NCBI GenBank assembly: GCA_035529895.1
Contig: DATKVV010000008.1
Span: 62,001-126,000, forward strand
Length of the DNA: 64,000 nt
Source: JAUWKC01 sp035529895
GTDB taxonomy: Bacteria; Planctomycetota; Phycisphaerae; Sedimentisphaerales; Anaerobacaceae
Direction: 5' to 3'
A program made the translations under genes and the position numbers. This document shows positions 37,505 to 46,333 of the stretch, in pieces; positions within the stretch are counted from its first letter, which is position 1, and the number at the start of each line of letters is the position of its first letter. Under the pieces are notes generated by a model. It saw only the letters and a list, made by a program, of their open reading frames with translations, was not told the DNA's origin and did not search any database.

Positions 37505-37703
37505 GCGTTGACAAATAGTAGCGCTTGAAGAACTTGAGAAGGAACAGGCTTAATCATGTAACCAGGCGTGTAACAAATAAGGTTTTTTTATGTCATAAGT
37601 TGTCATAAGTGAATACAAGTGGTCATTATAAGTTGAGCAACAGCAAAAAGTTGTCTTTGATAAGTGCTTGCAGTAAAAAGAGTTAGAAATCGGCAAGGTC
37701 GTT

Positions 37704-37748
37704 TTCGGGACGCAGAGGTCGCAGGTTCAAATCCTGTCTCCCCGATTT
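37704..37748 (+). repeat. 45-base direct repeat, right copy (tRNA-Pro 3' half)
   Basis: Identical to 36052-36096 over 45 bases, starting exactly at the anticodon loop; the 5' half of the tRNA is absent. It lies 20 bases before the fmdB-like gene. The spacing between the two copies gives a 1652-base element. The sequence 37505-37703 between the nuclease stop and this copy contains only a short TGTCATAAG tandem. Confidence 0.85.
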
Positions 37749-37768
37749 TATGTTGAATAGGGAACTCT

Positions 37769-37978
37769 ATGCCGATTTACGAGTATAAATGTGAGAGGTG
37801 TGGCAAGATAACCGAGCTTCTGGAGAACTCCTCCGGTAAAGTCAAAAGGAGCTGCGCACACTGTGGGAGCACAAAGCTCAGCAAGCGAATCTCGGTATTC
37901 TCGGCCGGAGTCAAAAAGGGCGAGTCAAAGCGCTGCCACGGCTGCAGCGATTACTCCTGTCCACACGCCGGCCATTAG
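37769..37978 (+). CDS. FmdB-family zinc-ribbon protein
   Basis: A 69-residue protein with the FmdB/CxxC_CxxC_SSSS regulatory-domain pattern: MPIYEYKCERCG, then SCAHCGS, giving two CxxC pairs for one zinc, followed by a Ser/Lys linker and a second Cys/His-rich tail (CHGCSDYSCPHAGH). Small FmdB proteins are widespread and of uncertain function, possibly nucleic-acid or protein binding. It directly precedes leuS by 34 bases and probably shares its transcript. Confidence 0.88.
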   Translation: MPIYEYKCERCGKITELLENSSGKVKRSCAHCGSTKLSKRISVFSAGVKKGESKRCHGCSDYSCPHAGH

Positions 37979-38012
37979 GATTTGACCACGGCATCAGGGA
38001 GGCAAAAAACGT

Positions 38013-40580
38013 ATGACTGAGAAAAAAGGCCGCTACGATTTTGAGGCAATAGAACAGAGATGGCAGCAGTTCTGGGAGAAGAACAAGACTTTCAAGGCAA
38101 ATGACTGCGACCAGAGCCGGTCCAAATACTACGTGCTGGACATGTTTCCATACCCCAGCGGCCAGGGCTTACACGTGGGCCACCCTGAGGGCTATACCGC
38201 AAGCGATATAGTCGCTCGCTACAAACGAATGAAGGGTTTCAATGTACTGCACCCTATGGGCTGGGACGCCTTCGGGCTACCGGCTGAACAGCACGCTGTC
38301 GAGACCGGTACCCACCCTGCGCGGACCACACAAAAGAACATTGACAACATGCGCCGCCAGATCAAAAGGCTCGGTTTCAGCTATGATTGGGACCGCCAGG
38401 TCGATACGACCGACCCCAATTATTACAAGTGGACCCAGTGGATATTCCTGAAATTCTTTAACAGTTACTTCGATGAAGCCGAACAAAAGGCCAAACCCAT
38501 CGAGCAACTGCCCATTCCCGAAGGTTTGAGTGAACAAGGCAGGCAAAAGTACATAGATGACAATCGCCTCGCTTATGAGGATGAAGTGCCCGTGAACTGG
38601 TGCCCTGCTCTCGGAACAGTCTTGGCCAATGAAGAAGTCGTCGGCGGCGTCAGCGAACGCGGCGGACATCCCGTAGTCAGAAAGCCGATGCGTCAGTGGA
38701 TGTTGCGAATAACAGAATACGCCGAACGGCTGCTCGATGATTTGGCCGATGTAGATTGGCCTGAGTCGATTAAGAAGCTGCAAATCGATTGGATAGGCAA
38801 GAGCACGGGTGCCGAGGTTGATTTCAAAGTGGACGGTTTCGACGAGGTGATTCGTGTGTTTACCACCAGGCCTGATACGTTGTTCGGGGCAACCTACATG
38901 GTGTTAGCCCCCGAGCAGCCGCTCGTAGATAAGATTACAAACGACAGCAGAAAAAATGAGGTCGACAAATATCGTGAAGAGGCCGCCCGCAAAAGCGACC
39001 TGGACAGAACCAATTTGGCTAAAGAGAAAACGGGCGTTTTTACCGGCGCCTATGCGATAAACCCGGTAAACGAGGAAAAAATACCAATCTGGATAAGCGA
39101 TTATGTCTTGATAAGCTACGGAACCGGCGCAATTATGGCCGTGCCTGCTCACGACGAACGGGATTTCGAATTCGCGGGTAAATTCAGCCTGCTAATTATT
39201 CCGGTTGTCGAGCCTGATGATGCCGAGCAAGCCGAACTGGTCAAGCAGGGAAAACTGTGTTTCATCGGTGACGGCAGGGCCATCAACTCGGGCCGGTTTA
39301 ACGGCCTGACGACACCTGAATTCAAAGAGCGAATCACAAACTGGCTTGTGGAAAGGGGTCTCGGCAAAAAAGCGGTAAACTATAAACTCCGCGACTGGCT
39401 TTTCAGCAGGCAGAGATACTGGGGTGAGCCGTTCCCGCTTTTGCACACCGAAGACGGCCGAACTGTCGGGCTCTTGGAGGAAGACTTGCCTTTGGAGCTT
39501 CCGGAGGTTGAGAGCTACAAGCCCGCCGGCACGGGCGAGTCGCCTCTTGCAAACATTAAGGATTGGCTCAGTATTGCCCTGCCCGACGGTTCAAAAGCCA
39601 TACGCGAAACAAACACAATGCCTCAGTGGGCCGGCAGTTGCTGGTATTATCTGCGATACCTCGACCCCAATAACAGCCAGCGCGGCTGGGACCAGGCAAA
39701 GGAACAGTATTGGATGCCTGTTGATTTGTACATCGGCGGCGCCGAACATGCTGTACTGCACCTTCTGTACTCTCGGTTCTGGCACAAATTACTTTACGAC
39801 CTCGGCTATGTAAGCAGTAAAGAGCCGTTCCAAAAGCTTGTCAACCAGGGAATGATTCTCGGCGAAGACGGTCAGAAGATGAGCAAGTCCCGCGGCAACG
39901 TGGTTAATCCCGACAAGGTCATCGAAGACTACGGCACCGATTCGATGCGGCTTTATGAAATGTTCATGGGCCCGCTGGAAGCAACAAAACCGTGGAACAT
40001 GCAGGGGGTCGAAGGCGTGCATCGCTTCCTTCAAAAGGTCTGGCGGATGATTATTGACGAGAATGGTGAGCCTTTCACGGCCTGTAAAGGCGACGTGGTG
40101 AGTAACGAGGAGGGTCACAGAAAGACTTTGCGATTGCTCCACCAAACCATAAAAAAGGTCGGCAATGACATCGAAACTTTCGGTTTCAACACTGCTATAA
40201 GCGCAATGATGATTTTCGTAAACCACCTCGGTAAGCAGCCGGACAGGCCCAAATCGGTAGTAGAAAGCTTCATCCTTGTTGTTGCACCGTTTGCCCCTCA
40301 TATCGCGGAGGAACTGTGGGAAAGACTGGGTCACACGGAAAGCCTTGCTTACGAACGCTGGCCCGAATATGACCCGGAGCTTATCAAAGAAGAAGAAATC
40401 GAACTGGCGGTCCAGGTCAATGGCAAGATAAGAGACAGAATAACCGTTTGCGCGGAAGCCGACGAAGACCAGATTAAGCAAGAAGCATTGGGCAGTGAAA
40501 AGGTGCGTGCCTCGCTGGCCGGCAAGAACCCCAGAAAAATTATCGTCGTCAAGTCCCGGCTGGTTAACATAGTTGCTTAG
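38013..40580 (+). CDS. leuS: Leucyl-tRNA synthetase
   Basis: An 855-residue class I synthetase charging tRNA-Leu. The HIGH-type motif is GLHVGHPEG near residue 48, the editing (CP1) domain spans about 230-420 with GTGAIMAVPAHDERD, and the signature KMSKS starts at Lys622 (GQKMSKSRGN). The anticodon-binding helical domain and C-terminal extension follow. Length matches bacterial LeuRS. The downstream CYTH gene starts within 21 bases of its stop, so co-transcription is likely. Confidence 0.98.
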   Translation: MTEKKGRYDFEAIEQRWQQFWEKNKTFKANDCDQSRSKYYVLDMFPYPSGQGLHVGHPEGYTASDIVARYKRMKGFNVLHPMGWDAFGLPAEQHAVETGTHPARTTQKNIDNMRRQIKRLGFSYDWDRQVDTTDPNYYKWTQWIFLKFFNSYFDEAEQKAKPIEQLPIPEGLSEQGRQKYIDDNRLAYEDEVPVNWCPALGTVLANEEVVGGVSERGGHPVVRKPMRQWMLRITEYAERLLDDLADVDWPESIKKLQIDWIGKSTGAEVDFKVDGFDEVIRVFTTRPDTLFGATYMVLAPEQPLVDKITNDSRKNEVDKYREEAARKSDLDRTNLAKEKTGVFTGAYAINPVNEEKIPIWISDYVLISYGTGAIMAVPAHDERDFEFAGKFSLLIIPVVEPDDAEQAELVKQGKLCFIGDGRAINSGRFNGLTTPEFKERITNWLVERGLGKKAVNYKLRDWLFSRQRYWGEPFPLLHTEDGRTVGLLEEDLPLELPEVESYKPAGTGESPLANIKDWLSIALPDGSKAIRETNTMPQWAGSCWYYLRYLDPNNSQRGWDQAKEQYWMPVDLYIGGAEHAVLHLLYSRFWHKLLYDLGYVSSKEPFQKLVNQGMILGEDGQKMSKSRGNVVNPDKVIEDYGTDSMRLYEMFMGPLEATKPWNMQGVEGVHRFLQKVWRMIIDENGEPFTACKGDVVSNEEGHRKTLRLLHQTIKKVGNDIETFGFNTAISAMMIFVNHLGKQPDRPKSVVESFILVVAPFAPHIAEELWERLGHTESLAYERWPEYDPELIKEEEIELAVQVNGKIRDRITVCAEADEDQIKQEALGSEKVRASLAGKNPRKIIVVKSRLVNIVA

Positions 40581-40600
40581 TGGTGCAGAATTTCCCGGTT

Positions 40601-41140
40601 ATGTGCGTTGAAATTGAAGCAAAGCTGAAAGTTGAGTCGCACGAAAGAGTGGCGAAGAAATTGGCCGAGCTTGGCGCCGAGTTCCTGGCCGAGCAGATGC
40701 AGACGGACTACTATTTCGACGATGCGAACAGGACGCTGACCGCAGGCGACAAATGTCTGCGGGTGCGGCGCCTGATGACGGGCCGGACCGAGAAAATACT
40801 TTTGACGTACAAAGGCCCCAAAGAAGAACACGAATTGAAAAAAAGGCAGCAGGTAGAAGTTGAGGTTCAAGACCGCCCTTCGGTGCAAAAACTGCTTTCA
40901 GCATTGGGATACGAAGAGGTATTGGTCTTTGAAAAGAAACGCCGACTTTGGCGGCTTGGCGACTGCGAAGTGGCTCTTGACGAACTGCCGCTGCTGGGCA
41001 GCTTCGTGGAAATAGAGGGACCCGATGCAGCCAGCATTGGTGAGGTTCAAAAGCGTTTGGGGCTTGAGCATCTGCCGCATATTCCAGAAAGTTACGCATC
41101 CCTGGTCGCGGACAAGCTCCGGCGGCACAGCTACCAGTAG
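40601..41140 (+). CDS. CYTH-domain protein (class IV adenylate cyclase-like)
   Basis: About 179 residues forming a single CYTH domain. The hallmark VEIEAKLKV (the ExExK signature) is at the N-terminus, followed by TDYYFDD, CLRVRR, LTYKGPK, a KRRLWRL strand and VEIEGPD. These acidic and basic residues line the triphosphate tunnel. Family members are CyaB adenylate cyclases, thiamine triphosphatases or inorganic triphosphatases, and sequence alone does not decide between them. A GTG at 40580 would overlap the leuS stop; I chose ATG 40601, which gives the family start. The next gene overlaps or abuts its stop. Confidence 0.87.
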   Translation: MCVEIEAKLKVESHERVAKKLAELGAEFLAEQMQTDYYFDDANRTLTAGDKCLRVRRLMTGRTEKILLTYKGPKEEHELKKRQQVEVEVQDRPSVQKLLSALGYEEVLVFEKKRRLWRLGDCEVALDELPLLGSFVEIEGPDAASIGEVQKRLGLEHLPHIPESYASLVADKLRRHSYQ

Positions 41141-41148
41141 TGATAATT

Positions 41149-42093
41149 ATGAAACCGGATGATGGTTATATCGCCTATATTGTGAACCCCAAGTCGGGGG
41201 CAAGCAGCACCAAGCTGACGGGCCGGCGCTTCCGGGATTACCTGGCGCGCAAGGGTTTCGATGTCAGAGTCAGTCTGACCACGTCTCTGGAGCACGCGTG
41301 CGAGCTCGCCACAGACGCAGCCGTTGATTACGACTGCGCAATGGCGGTGGCCGTCGGCGGTGACGGCACCGTAAGAGAGGTTGCGCACGGTCTTGAAGGC
41401 AGCGATAAGCCTTTGCTCATAGTACCCTGCGGCACCGAGAATCTGCTCGCAAATGAACTGGGCTTCGATGAGAAACTACAGACAATAATAAAGACTTTCG
41501 AGGCCGGCTGCGTCCGGCCGCTCGACCTCGGAAACGCAAACGGAAAGTGCTTTACTTCCATAGCCGGTTTTGGCTTTGACGGCCAAATAGTCGAACGCGT
41601 CAGCCGGCAGCGGAGCGGACATATAGATTATTTGGATTACTTCTGGCCCATCTGGCGCACATTCTGGATTTACAAATTCGACCCCATCAAGGTGGAACTC
41701 GACGGCCAAGAACTTTTTAACGGTCGCGGCCTGGTCTTCGTCGGAAACATCTCCAGGTACGCCATGGGCCTGCAGATACTGCGCAATGCCGATTTCGGCG
41801 ACGGACTGCTCGATGTATGCGTATATGAATGTAGCTCTCGAATCCGCTTGTTGAAGCATTCGCTGATGACCGTTCTGAAACAACATACATACGGCCCGGA
41901 CGTTCTCTACCGTCAGGGCAAGAGCATCTCCGTAAGCTCCGAGGTGCCGGGCATAGCGACCGAAATCGATGGCGACCCCGGCCCTGCACTGCCGGTACAC
42001 ATTGAGGTAATACCCCAGGCGGTCAATTGTATCGTGCCGGAGGGTGCAAAGCCGGCGGGGATAAGGACAAGAATTGTCAGGGCATTGGGCTAA
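41149..42093 (+). CDS. Diacylglycerol/lipid kinase family protein
   Basis: About 314 residues of the YegS/BmrU/DgkB type. The NPKSG motif at the N-terminus, the nucleotide-binding AVGGDGTVREV, and PCGTENLLANEL (equivalent to the PxGTxNxxA box) define the DAGK catalytic domain; the C-terminal beta-sandwich follows, with EIDGDPG. It should phosphorylate a membrane lipid such as diacylglycerol. ATG 41149 is preferred over GTG 41140, which overlaps the stop of the CYTH gene. Confidence 0.9.
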   Translation: MKPDDGYIAYIVNPKSGASSTKLTGRRFRDYLARKGFDVRVSLTTSLEHACELATDAAVDYDCAMAVAVGGDGTVREVAHGLEGSDKPLLIVPCGTENLLANELGFDEKLQTIIKTFEAGCVRPLDLGNANGKCFTSIAGFGFDGQIVERVSRQRSGHIDYLDYFWPIWRTFWIYKFDPIKVELDGQELFNGRGLVFVGNISRYAMGLQILRNADFGDGLLDVCVYECSSRIRLLKHSLMTVLKQHTYGPDVLYRQGKSISVSSEVPGIATEIDGDPGPALPVHIEVIPQAVNCIVPEGAKPAGIRTRIVRALG

Positions 42094-42162
42094 ATATCGT
42101 GCTCGGCTAAGTACCGGGCATCGCTCAATTGCAGGCGCTTTACGTGTATAACCAGTAGGACA

Positions 42163-43095
42163 ATGGCAAAAGAGAAAAAATACTTGTACGGACCCGTGCC
42201 CTCGCGAAGGCTGGGCCTTAGCCTCGGCGTTGACATTGTTCCTTTCAAGGTGTGCACACTGGATTGCATATATTGCCAGCTTGGCAAGACCCTGCAAAAG
42301 ACCGTAGAGCGCAGGGACTATCTGCCTATTGAGCTGGCTTTGACCGAGTTAAAGGATAGATTAGCCGGGGGATTGGATGCCGATTTCATAACTATCAGCG
42401 GCTCCGGCGAGCCTACCCTGCATTCCAGGCTTGGCGAGCTCATAAACAATATCAAACAGATTACCCGCATTCCTGTTGCTATTCTCACCAACGGTACGCT
42501 GCTGCACAGACCGGATGTACGCTCCGACTGCGCACATGCTGATGTCGTGCTGCCTTCTCTGGATGCAGGCGATGACGACACTTTCCAGAGAATAAATCGT
42601 CCGCATAGTGAAATAACTCTTGCGAATGTCATCGCGGGATTGTCCTTATTCAGGGATGAGTTTGCGGGGCAGATTTGGCTTGAGGTGTTCCTCGCCGAAG
42701 GAATAAACACGGAGCCCCCGCAGATTGACCGAATAAGGGACGCTATAGGACGCATTCGACCCGACAAGGTCCAGCTCAATACCGCCGTGCGACCGACGGC
42801 TGAAGCCGGACTGAACAGACTCAACTTACAAAGGCTTCAGGCCATAGCCGCCCAGTTAGGCCCCAAAGCCGAGGTCGTAGCCGATTTTTCACCCGGCCGC
42901 AAGGGTAAACATATCGAGTCCAAAGCCGAATCCCTCCTGTCAATGCTGAAACGCAGACCCTGCTCACTTACCGATATATGCTCGGGCTTGGGCATGCCGC
43001 AGGAAGATGTGCTGCGCTGCCTGGTTGACTTCCAACAAGAAGGGCTCGTCGATTCCAGCCGGAAGGACGGAACAACCTTTTTCCGAGCAATTTAG
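42163..43095 (+). CDS. Radical SAM protein
   Basis: A 310-residue radical SAM enzyme. It opens GPVPSRRLGLSLGVD, followed by the iron-sulfur motif CTLDCIYCQ, SGSGEPTLH, and ILTNGTLL. The catalytic half ends near residue 230; the remainder contains a helix-turn-helix-like segment (PCSLTDICSGLGMPQEDVLR) reminiscent of winged-helix tails. The protein belongs to a large, uncharacterised group distantly like TYW1-type enzymes, so the substrate is unknown. It lies downstream of the lipid kinase gene in the same direction. The next 270 bases have no clear gene. Confidence 0.88.
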   Translation: MAKEKKYLYGPVPSRRLGLSLGVDIVPFKVCTLDCIYCQLGKTLQKTVERRDYLPIELALTELKDRLAGGLDADFITISGSGEPTLHSRLGELINNIKQITRIPVAILTNGTLLHRPDVRSDCAHADVVLPSLDAGDDDTFQRINRPHSEITLANVIAGLSLFRDEFAGQIWLEVFLAEGINTEPPQIDRIRDAIGRIRPDKVQLNTAVRPTAEAGLNRLNLQRLQAIAAQLGPKAEVVADFSPGRKGKHIESKAESLLSMLKRRPCSLTDICSGLGMPQEDVLRCLVDFQQEGLVDSSRKDGTTFFRAI

Positions 43096-43366
43096 TGTGC
43101 CCCTTAGCCGGACTACCGCTGACAACCCCATTAGGTCGCGTAATTTACCGAGATTCGCATTCAATTTGTAAAGACAGGGCCCTCATCGGCCGATAAAACT
43201 CTTAAGCGCCTTCTAATGTACCGGTTTTTATCGCATTTAGACAAAAAATTGCATTTTTTGCTTTAGTAAATTGCTGCAAGACCGATAAAGAACATAGGCT
43301 GTTTATAGGGCCAAGTGCCCACATAGATGGTTGCGAATAGTTAAGCCTTACGTCAAAACTGCGCAG

Positions 43367-43594
43367 ATGAGAAAAAGAGCAAAGCGACAGCTTGTATTGA
43401 ACAAAGGAGCAGAGAAGTTCATTTTTCGTTATGAGACCGGCCACGAGGACGAACTTCTGGATGCGCTTATTGAACAGGCGAAGGACAGCCGGACGAGTTT
43501 TGACTGGTTCGATGCGGCCGTGCTCAGTTTCAAACTGACCCAATCGCTTATTGGCCAGGCAGACGACCTTTTGCACGAGAACCTAAAGATGTAA
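43367..43594 (+). CDS. Small conserved-looking hypothetical protein
   Basis: About 75 residues, with a basic N-terminus (MRKRAKRQLVLNKGAEKF) and an acidic, helical C-terminal half (GHEDELLDALIEQAKD). No motif is recognised. The frame is open from TTG 43331; ATG 43367 is chosen for the start but lacks a clear ribosome site. It precedes the Xer recombinase gene by about 80 bases. Codon composition is like its neighbours, so I take it as real, with reserve. Confidence 0.5.
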   Translation: MRKRAKRQLVLNKGAEKFIFRYETGHEDELLDALIEQAKDSRTSFDWFDAAVLSFKLTQSLIGQADDLLHENLKM

Positions 43595-43673
43595 CAGCCC
43601 CAATTTTGCTTTCAGAGATACTGTTTGCGGCTATTAACTTCGAATTGTTGGTTTAAATAGAGATAGGTGGATT

Positions 43674-44702
43674 ATGGAAAACAGCGTTATTATCCAGGAC
43701 TTTCTGAGTTACTTGAAATTTGAAAAGCGCTTCTCGGAGCATACCGCCAAGTGCTATGGCGCTGACTTGAGGCAGTTCATAGAGTTCTTAACCTCGCGCT
43801 GCGACGACGGTCATCCAAGCGCCCCGGTTGTTTCACCTGCTACGGATGACTATGGCACAGCCACCGCAGTCGCCACGCAGCCGACTATTAAGATTGACGA
43901 GTTGATTCTCTCGGCACAGACGGATGCGCTCAGAGCTTATCTGGCTTTCCTGAACGAAAAACAGTATTCCAAATCCACCGTGGCCCGCAAGCTCGCCACC
44001 TTGCGAAGCTTTTACAAGTTCCTCGTCAAGAGAGGCCGCCTCAATTCCAACCCGGTTACACCGATTAGGACGCCGAAGCAGGAGAAAAAGCTGCCTCGGT
44101 TCCTTGAGTATGAACAGGTAAAGAAATTGCTTGAAACGCCCCCAAGCGACAACTGGCTCGGCGCCAGAGACAGAGCCATGCTGGAGACGCTTTACAGCAC
44201 GGGAATGCGTGTCAGCGAACTGGTCTCGCTTAATATGGACGATATAGACTTCCTCGGAGAAGTAGTCCACATCCGCGGGAAAGGCAAAAAGGAAAGGATT
44301 ACCCCCATCAGCTCGTCGGCTTTGCAGGTTATTCAGCATTACATGGAGTACAGAAACAAACGCGCACAAAGCAACAGCAACTTTGACCCAAAGGTTTTGT
44401 TCGTCAATAAACACGGCCGACGTCTCAGCACCAGAAGCGTACGGCGCAAAATGGACAAGTACCTGAAAATGGCCGGTCTTGACCCAACAGTCAGTCCGCA
44501 TACGCTGCGACACAGCTTCGCCACACATATGTTAAACAACGGTGCGGACCTGAGAAGCGTCCAGGAACTGCTGGGGCATCAGTCACTATCGACGACGCAG
44601 ATTTACACCCACCTCGGCACAAGAAAACTCAAAGAGGTTTATCAAAGCGCTCATCCCAGGGAGGCAGAGGAAGAGCAGGAGAACAGCCCGTGGCACAACT
44701 AA
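43674..44702 (+). CDS. xerC: Xer-type tyrosine recombinase
   Basis: A 342-residue site-specific recombinase of the XerC/XerD group that resolves chromosome dimers. The N-terminal SAM-like DNA-binding domain is followed by the catalytic domain with the Arg of STGMRVSELVSL, Lys in KGKKERITP, the HTLRHSFATHM box (His and Arg), the later His in LLGHQSLSTTQ, and the Tyr nucleophile in TQIYTHLG. An extra segment of about 35 residues (about 46-80, Thr/Ala/Pro-rich) splits the N-terminal domain and makes the protein longer than usual Xer proteins. No phage or integron features surround it, so a housekeeping role is likely. A terminator follows. Confidence 0.92.
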   Translation: MENSVIIQDFLSYLKFEKRFSEHTAKCYGADLRQFIEFLTSRCDDGHPSAPVVSPATDDYGTATAVATQPTIKIDELILSAQTDALRAYLAFLNEKQYSKSTVARKLATLRSFYKFLVKRGRLNSNPVTPIRTPKQEKKLPRFLEYEQVKKLLETPPSDNWLGARDRAMLETLYSTGMRVSELVSLNMDDIDFLGEVVHIRGKGKKERITPISSSALQVIQHYMEYRNKRAQSNSNFDPKVLFVNKHGRRLSTRSVRRKMDKYLKMAGLDPTVSPHTLRHSFATHMLNNGADLRSVQELLGHQSLSTTQIYTHLGTRKLKEVYQSAHPREAEEEQENSPWHN

Positions 44703-44729
44703 CCGCTTAGCGGTTAAACGGGGACCTGG

Positions 44730-44757
44730 AGCCGGGCAGCAGTCCGGCTTTTTTTAT
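44730..44757 (+). terminator. Rho-independent terminator after the Xer gene
   Basis: GCCGG (44731-44735) pairs with CCGGC (44744-44748) and is followed by seven T residues. It lies 28 bases after the recombinase stop. Confidence 0.85.
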
Positions 44758-45127
44758 GCAACTATCCTTTAGTTGACTGCGAGCAGTCGCCTCGCGCGAA
44801 CCATGCCGGCAGTCAGCACAGATGTGAAGGTAAATAAGCACAGAAAGACGGGACTTCAATTGGCGACACGGGCCAAGACGCGGGGGAAATTGAGCAGCTC
44901 AGATGTGTTGTAGACAGGCGGCGGATGGATTATAATCACCGGCGGCCGCATAACAGTCCGGGCTATACGAGCCGGCCGGCGTTTGCGGCGAGGTGTTGTT
45001 CCGGGCCAGGCTCCGCTGCTGTCGACCCACTTCCGAACGGGAAGACAGAATGTGAGACCCTCCTGTAACATCTGTTACACAAAGCTCGTTCAGGCCAATA
45101 GGATATGTGGAAGGCATAGAGAGGAAG
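44758..45127. other. Gene-free stretch before the polyamine operon
   Basis: About 370 bases without a credible ORF. A small GACTGC/GCAGTC hairpin is visible near 44776. The promoter of the DHS-like gene must lie here, but no clear -35/-10 pair stands out. Confidence 0.4.
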
Positions 45128-46333
45128 ATGGCAAAACACAAGTTAAGTCGCTCGAAGAAAGCAGAGTATCTTTCAGGGAAACGGATTCTTCCAGAGCCAA
45201 TTTCCAAGGCTACAGATATAGTGAAATTGATAGACAACATGGATGCTTACAACGGCGGAAGATTGAGAGCTGCCTGTCACCTATTAAGAGACAGATATTC
45301 TCAGGAAGATGTTACTGTAGGTTTAAGCCTGGCGGGAGCCTTGACCCCAGCAGGACTGGGGCCTTCCGCGATAATTCCTCTGATGAATCATGGCTTTGTC
45401 GACTGGCTCAGCGCCACAGGCGCAAATATGTACCATGATTTGCACTTCGCATTCAATCTGCCAATGCACAGGGGCAGCCATACCGTTGATGACGCCGATT
45501 TGAGGGAAAAAGGCGTTACAAGAATTTATGACATACTGTTCGACTATGAAGATGTCCTGATGGAAACCGACAGAAGGCTCAGGGAGATACTGGTAAGGCC
45601 GGAATTCCAGAAGGAGATGGGGACGCGCGAATTTTATCATCATCTTGGGAAGATTCTCAACGACCTCGAAGAGAAAAACAAACTCGGCCAGGTAAGCGTC
45701 TTGGCGGCAGCCTACAGAAACGGCATACCTGTTTTTACATCGTCTCCGGGAGATTCGACAATCGGGATGAATGTAGCAGGCCTGGAGCTTCTGGCCGAAG
45801 CATCAGGAACGCAGGACCTTTTCAAACTTAAAATAAATCCGAGCATCGACGTTAACGATTCGACGGCAATAATACTGAACGCCAAGAAATATGAAAACGG
45901 CAAGACGGCAGTAATCCTGATTGGCGGCGGCAGTCCCAAGAATTTCATGCTTCAGACGGAGCCGCAAATTCAGGAGGTCCTGATGATTCCCGAAGCAGGC
46001 CAGGATTATGATATCAACATAACGGACGCCAGGCCGGACACGGGAGGATTATCGGGAGCCCCGCCAAGCGAGGCGGCAAGCTGGGGGAAAATCGACCCGA
46101 CAAAACTGGAGGAGACCGTAACGGCATATCTCGATGCGACGGTGGCGCTTCCGATTATGGTTGCGTACGTCCTGCAAACCACCAGGCCCAAGAAGCAAAA
46201 GAGATTATATTACCGGGCGAAAGAGCTGCATGAAAAGCTGGTGAAATCCTATCTCGAAAATAACACAGAGGTCGAGAAACTCAAAAAACTTATCAAGAAG
46301 CTGAACGCTGAATCAGAAACGGAAAGAATATGA
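45128..46333 (+). CDS. Deoxyhypusine synthase family protein (homospermidine synthase-like)
   Basis: About 401 residues with the Rossmann-like DHS fold. Family features include SLAGALTPAGLG, GFVDWLSATGANMYHDLHF, GGGSPKNF, and SWGKI with the aminobutyl-accepting lysine at Lys321. Bacteria have no eIF5A to modify, and bacterial DHS homologues that have been studied make homospermidine from putrescine or spermidine. The neighbouring decarboxylase gene, overlapping by four bases, supports a polyamine role. ATG 45128 preceded by AGAGG is preferred to GTG 45107. The exact product is inferred. Confidence 0.88.
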   Translation: MAKHKLSRSKKAEYLSGKRILPEPISKATDIVKLIDNMDAYNGGRLRAACHLLRDRYSQEDVTVGLSLAGALTPAGLGPSAIIPLMNHGFVDWLSATGANMYHDLHFAFNLPMHRGSHTVDDADLREKGVTRIYDILFDYEDVLMETDRRLREILVRPEFQKEMGTREFYHHLGKILNDLEEKNKLGQVSVLAAAYRNGIPVFTSSPGDSTIGMNVAGLELLAEASGTQDLFKLKINPSIDVNDSTAIILNAKKYENGKTAVILIGGGSPKNFMLQTEPQIQEVLMIPEAGQDYDINITDARPDTGGLSGAPPSEAASWGKIDPTKLEETVTAYLDATVALPIMVAYVLQTTRPKKQKRLYYRAKELHEKLVKSYLENNTEVEKLKKLIKKLNAESETERI

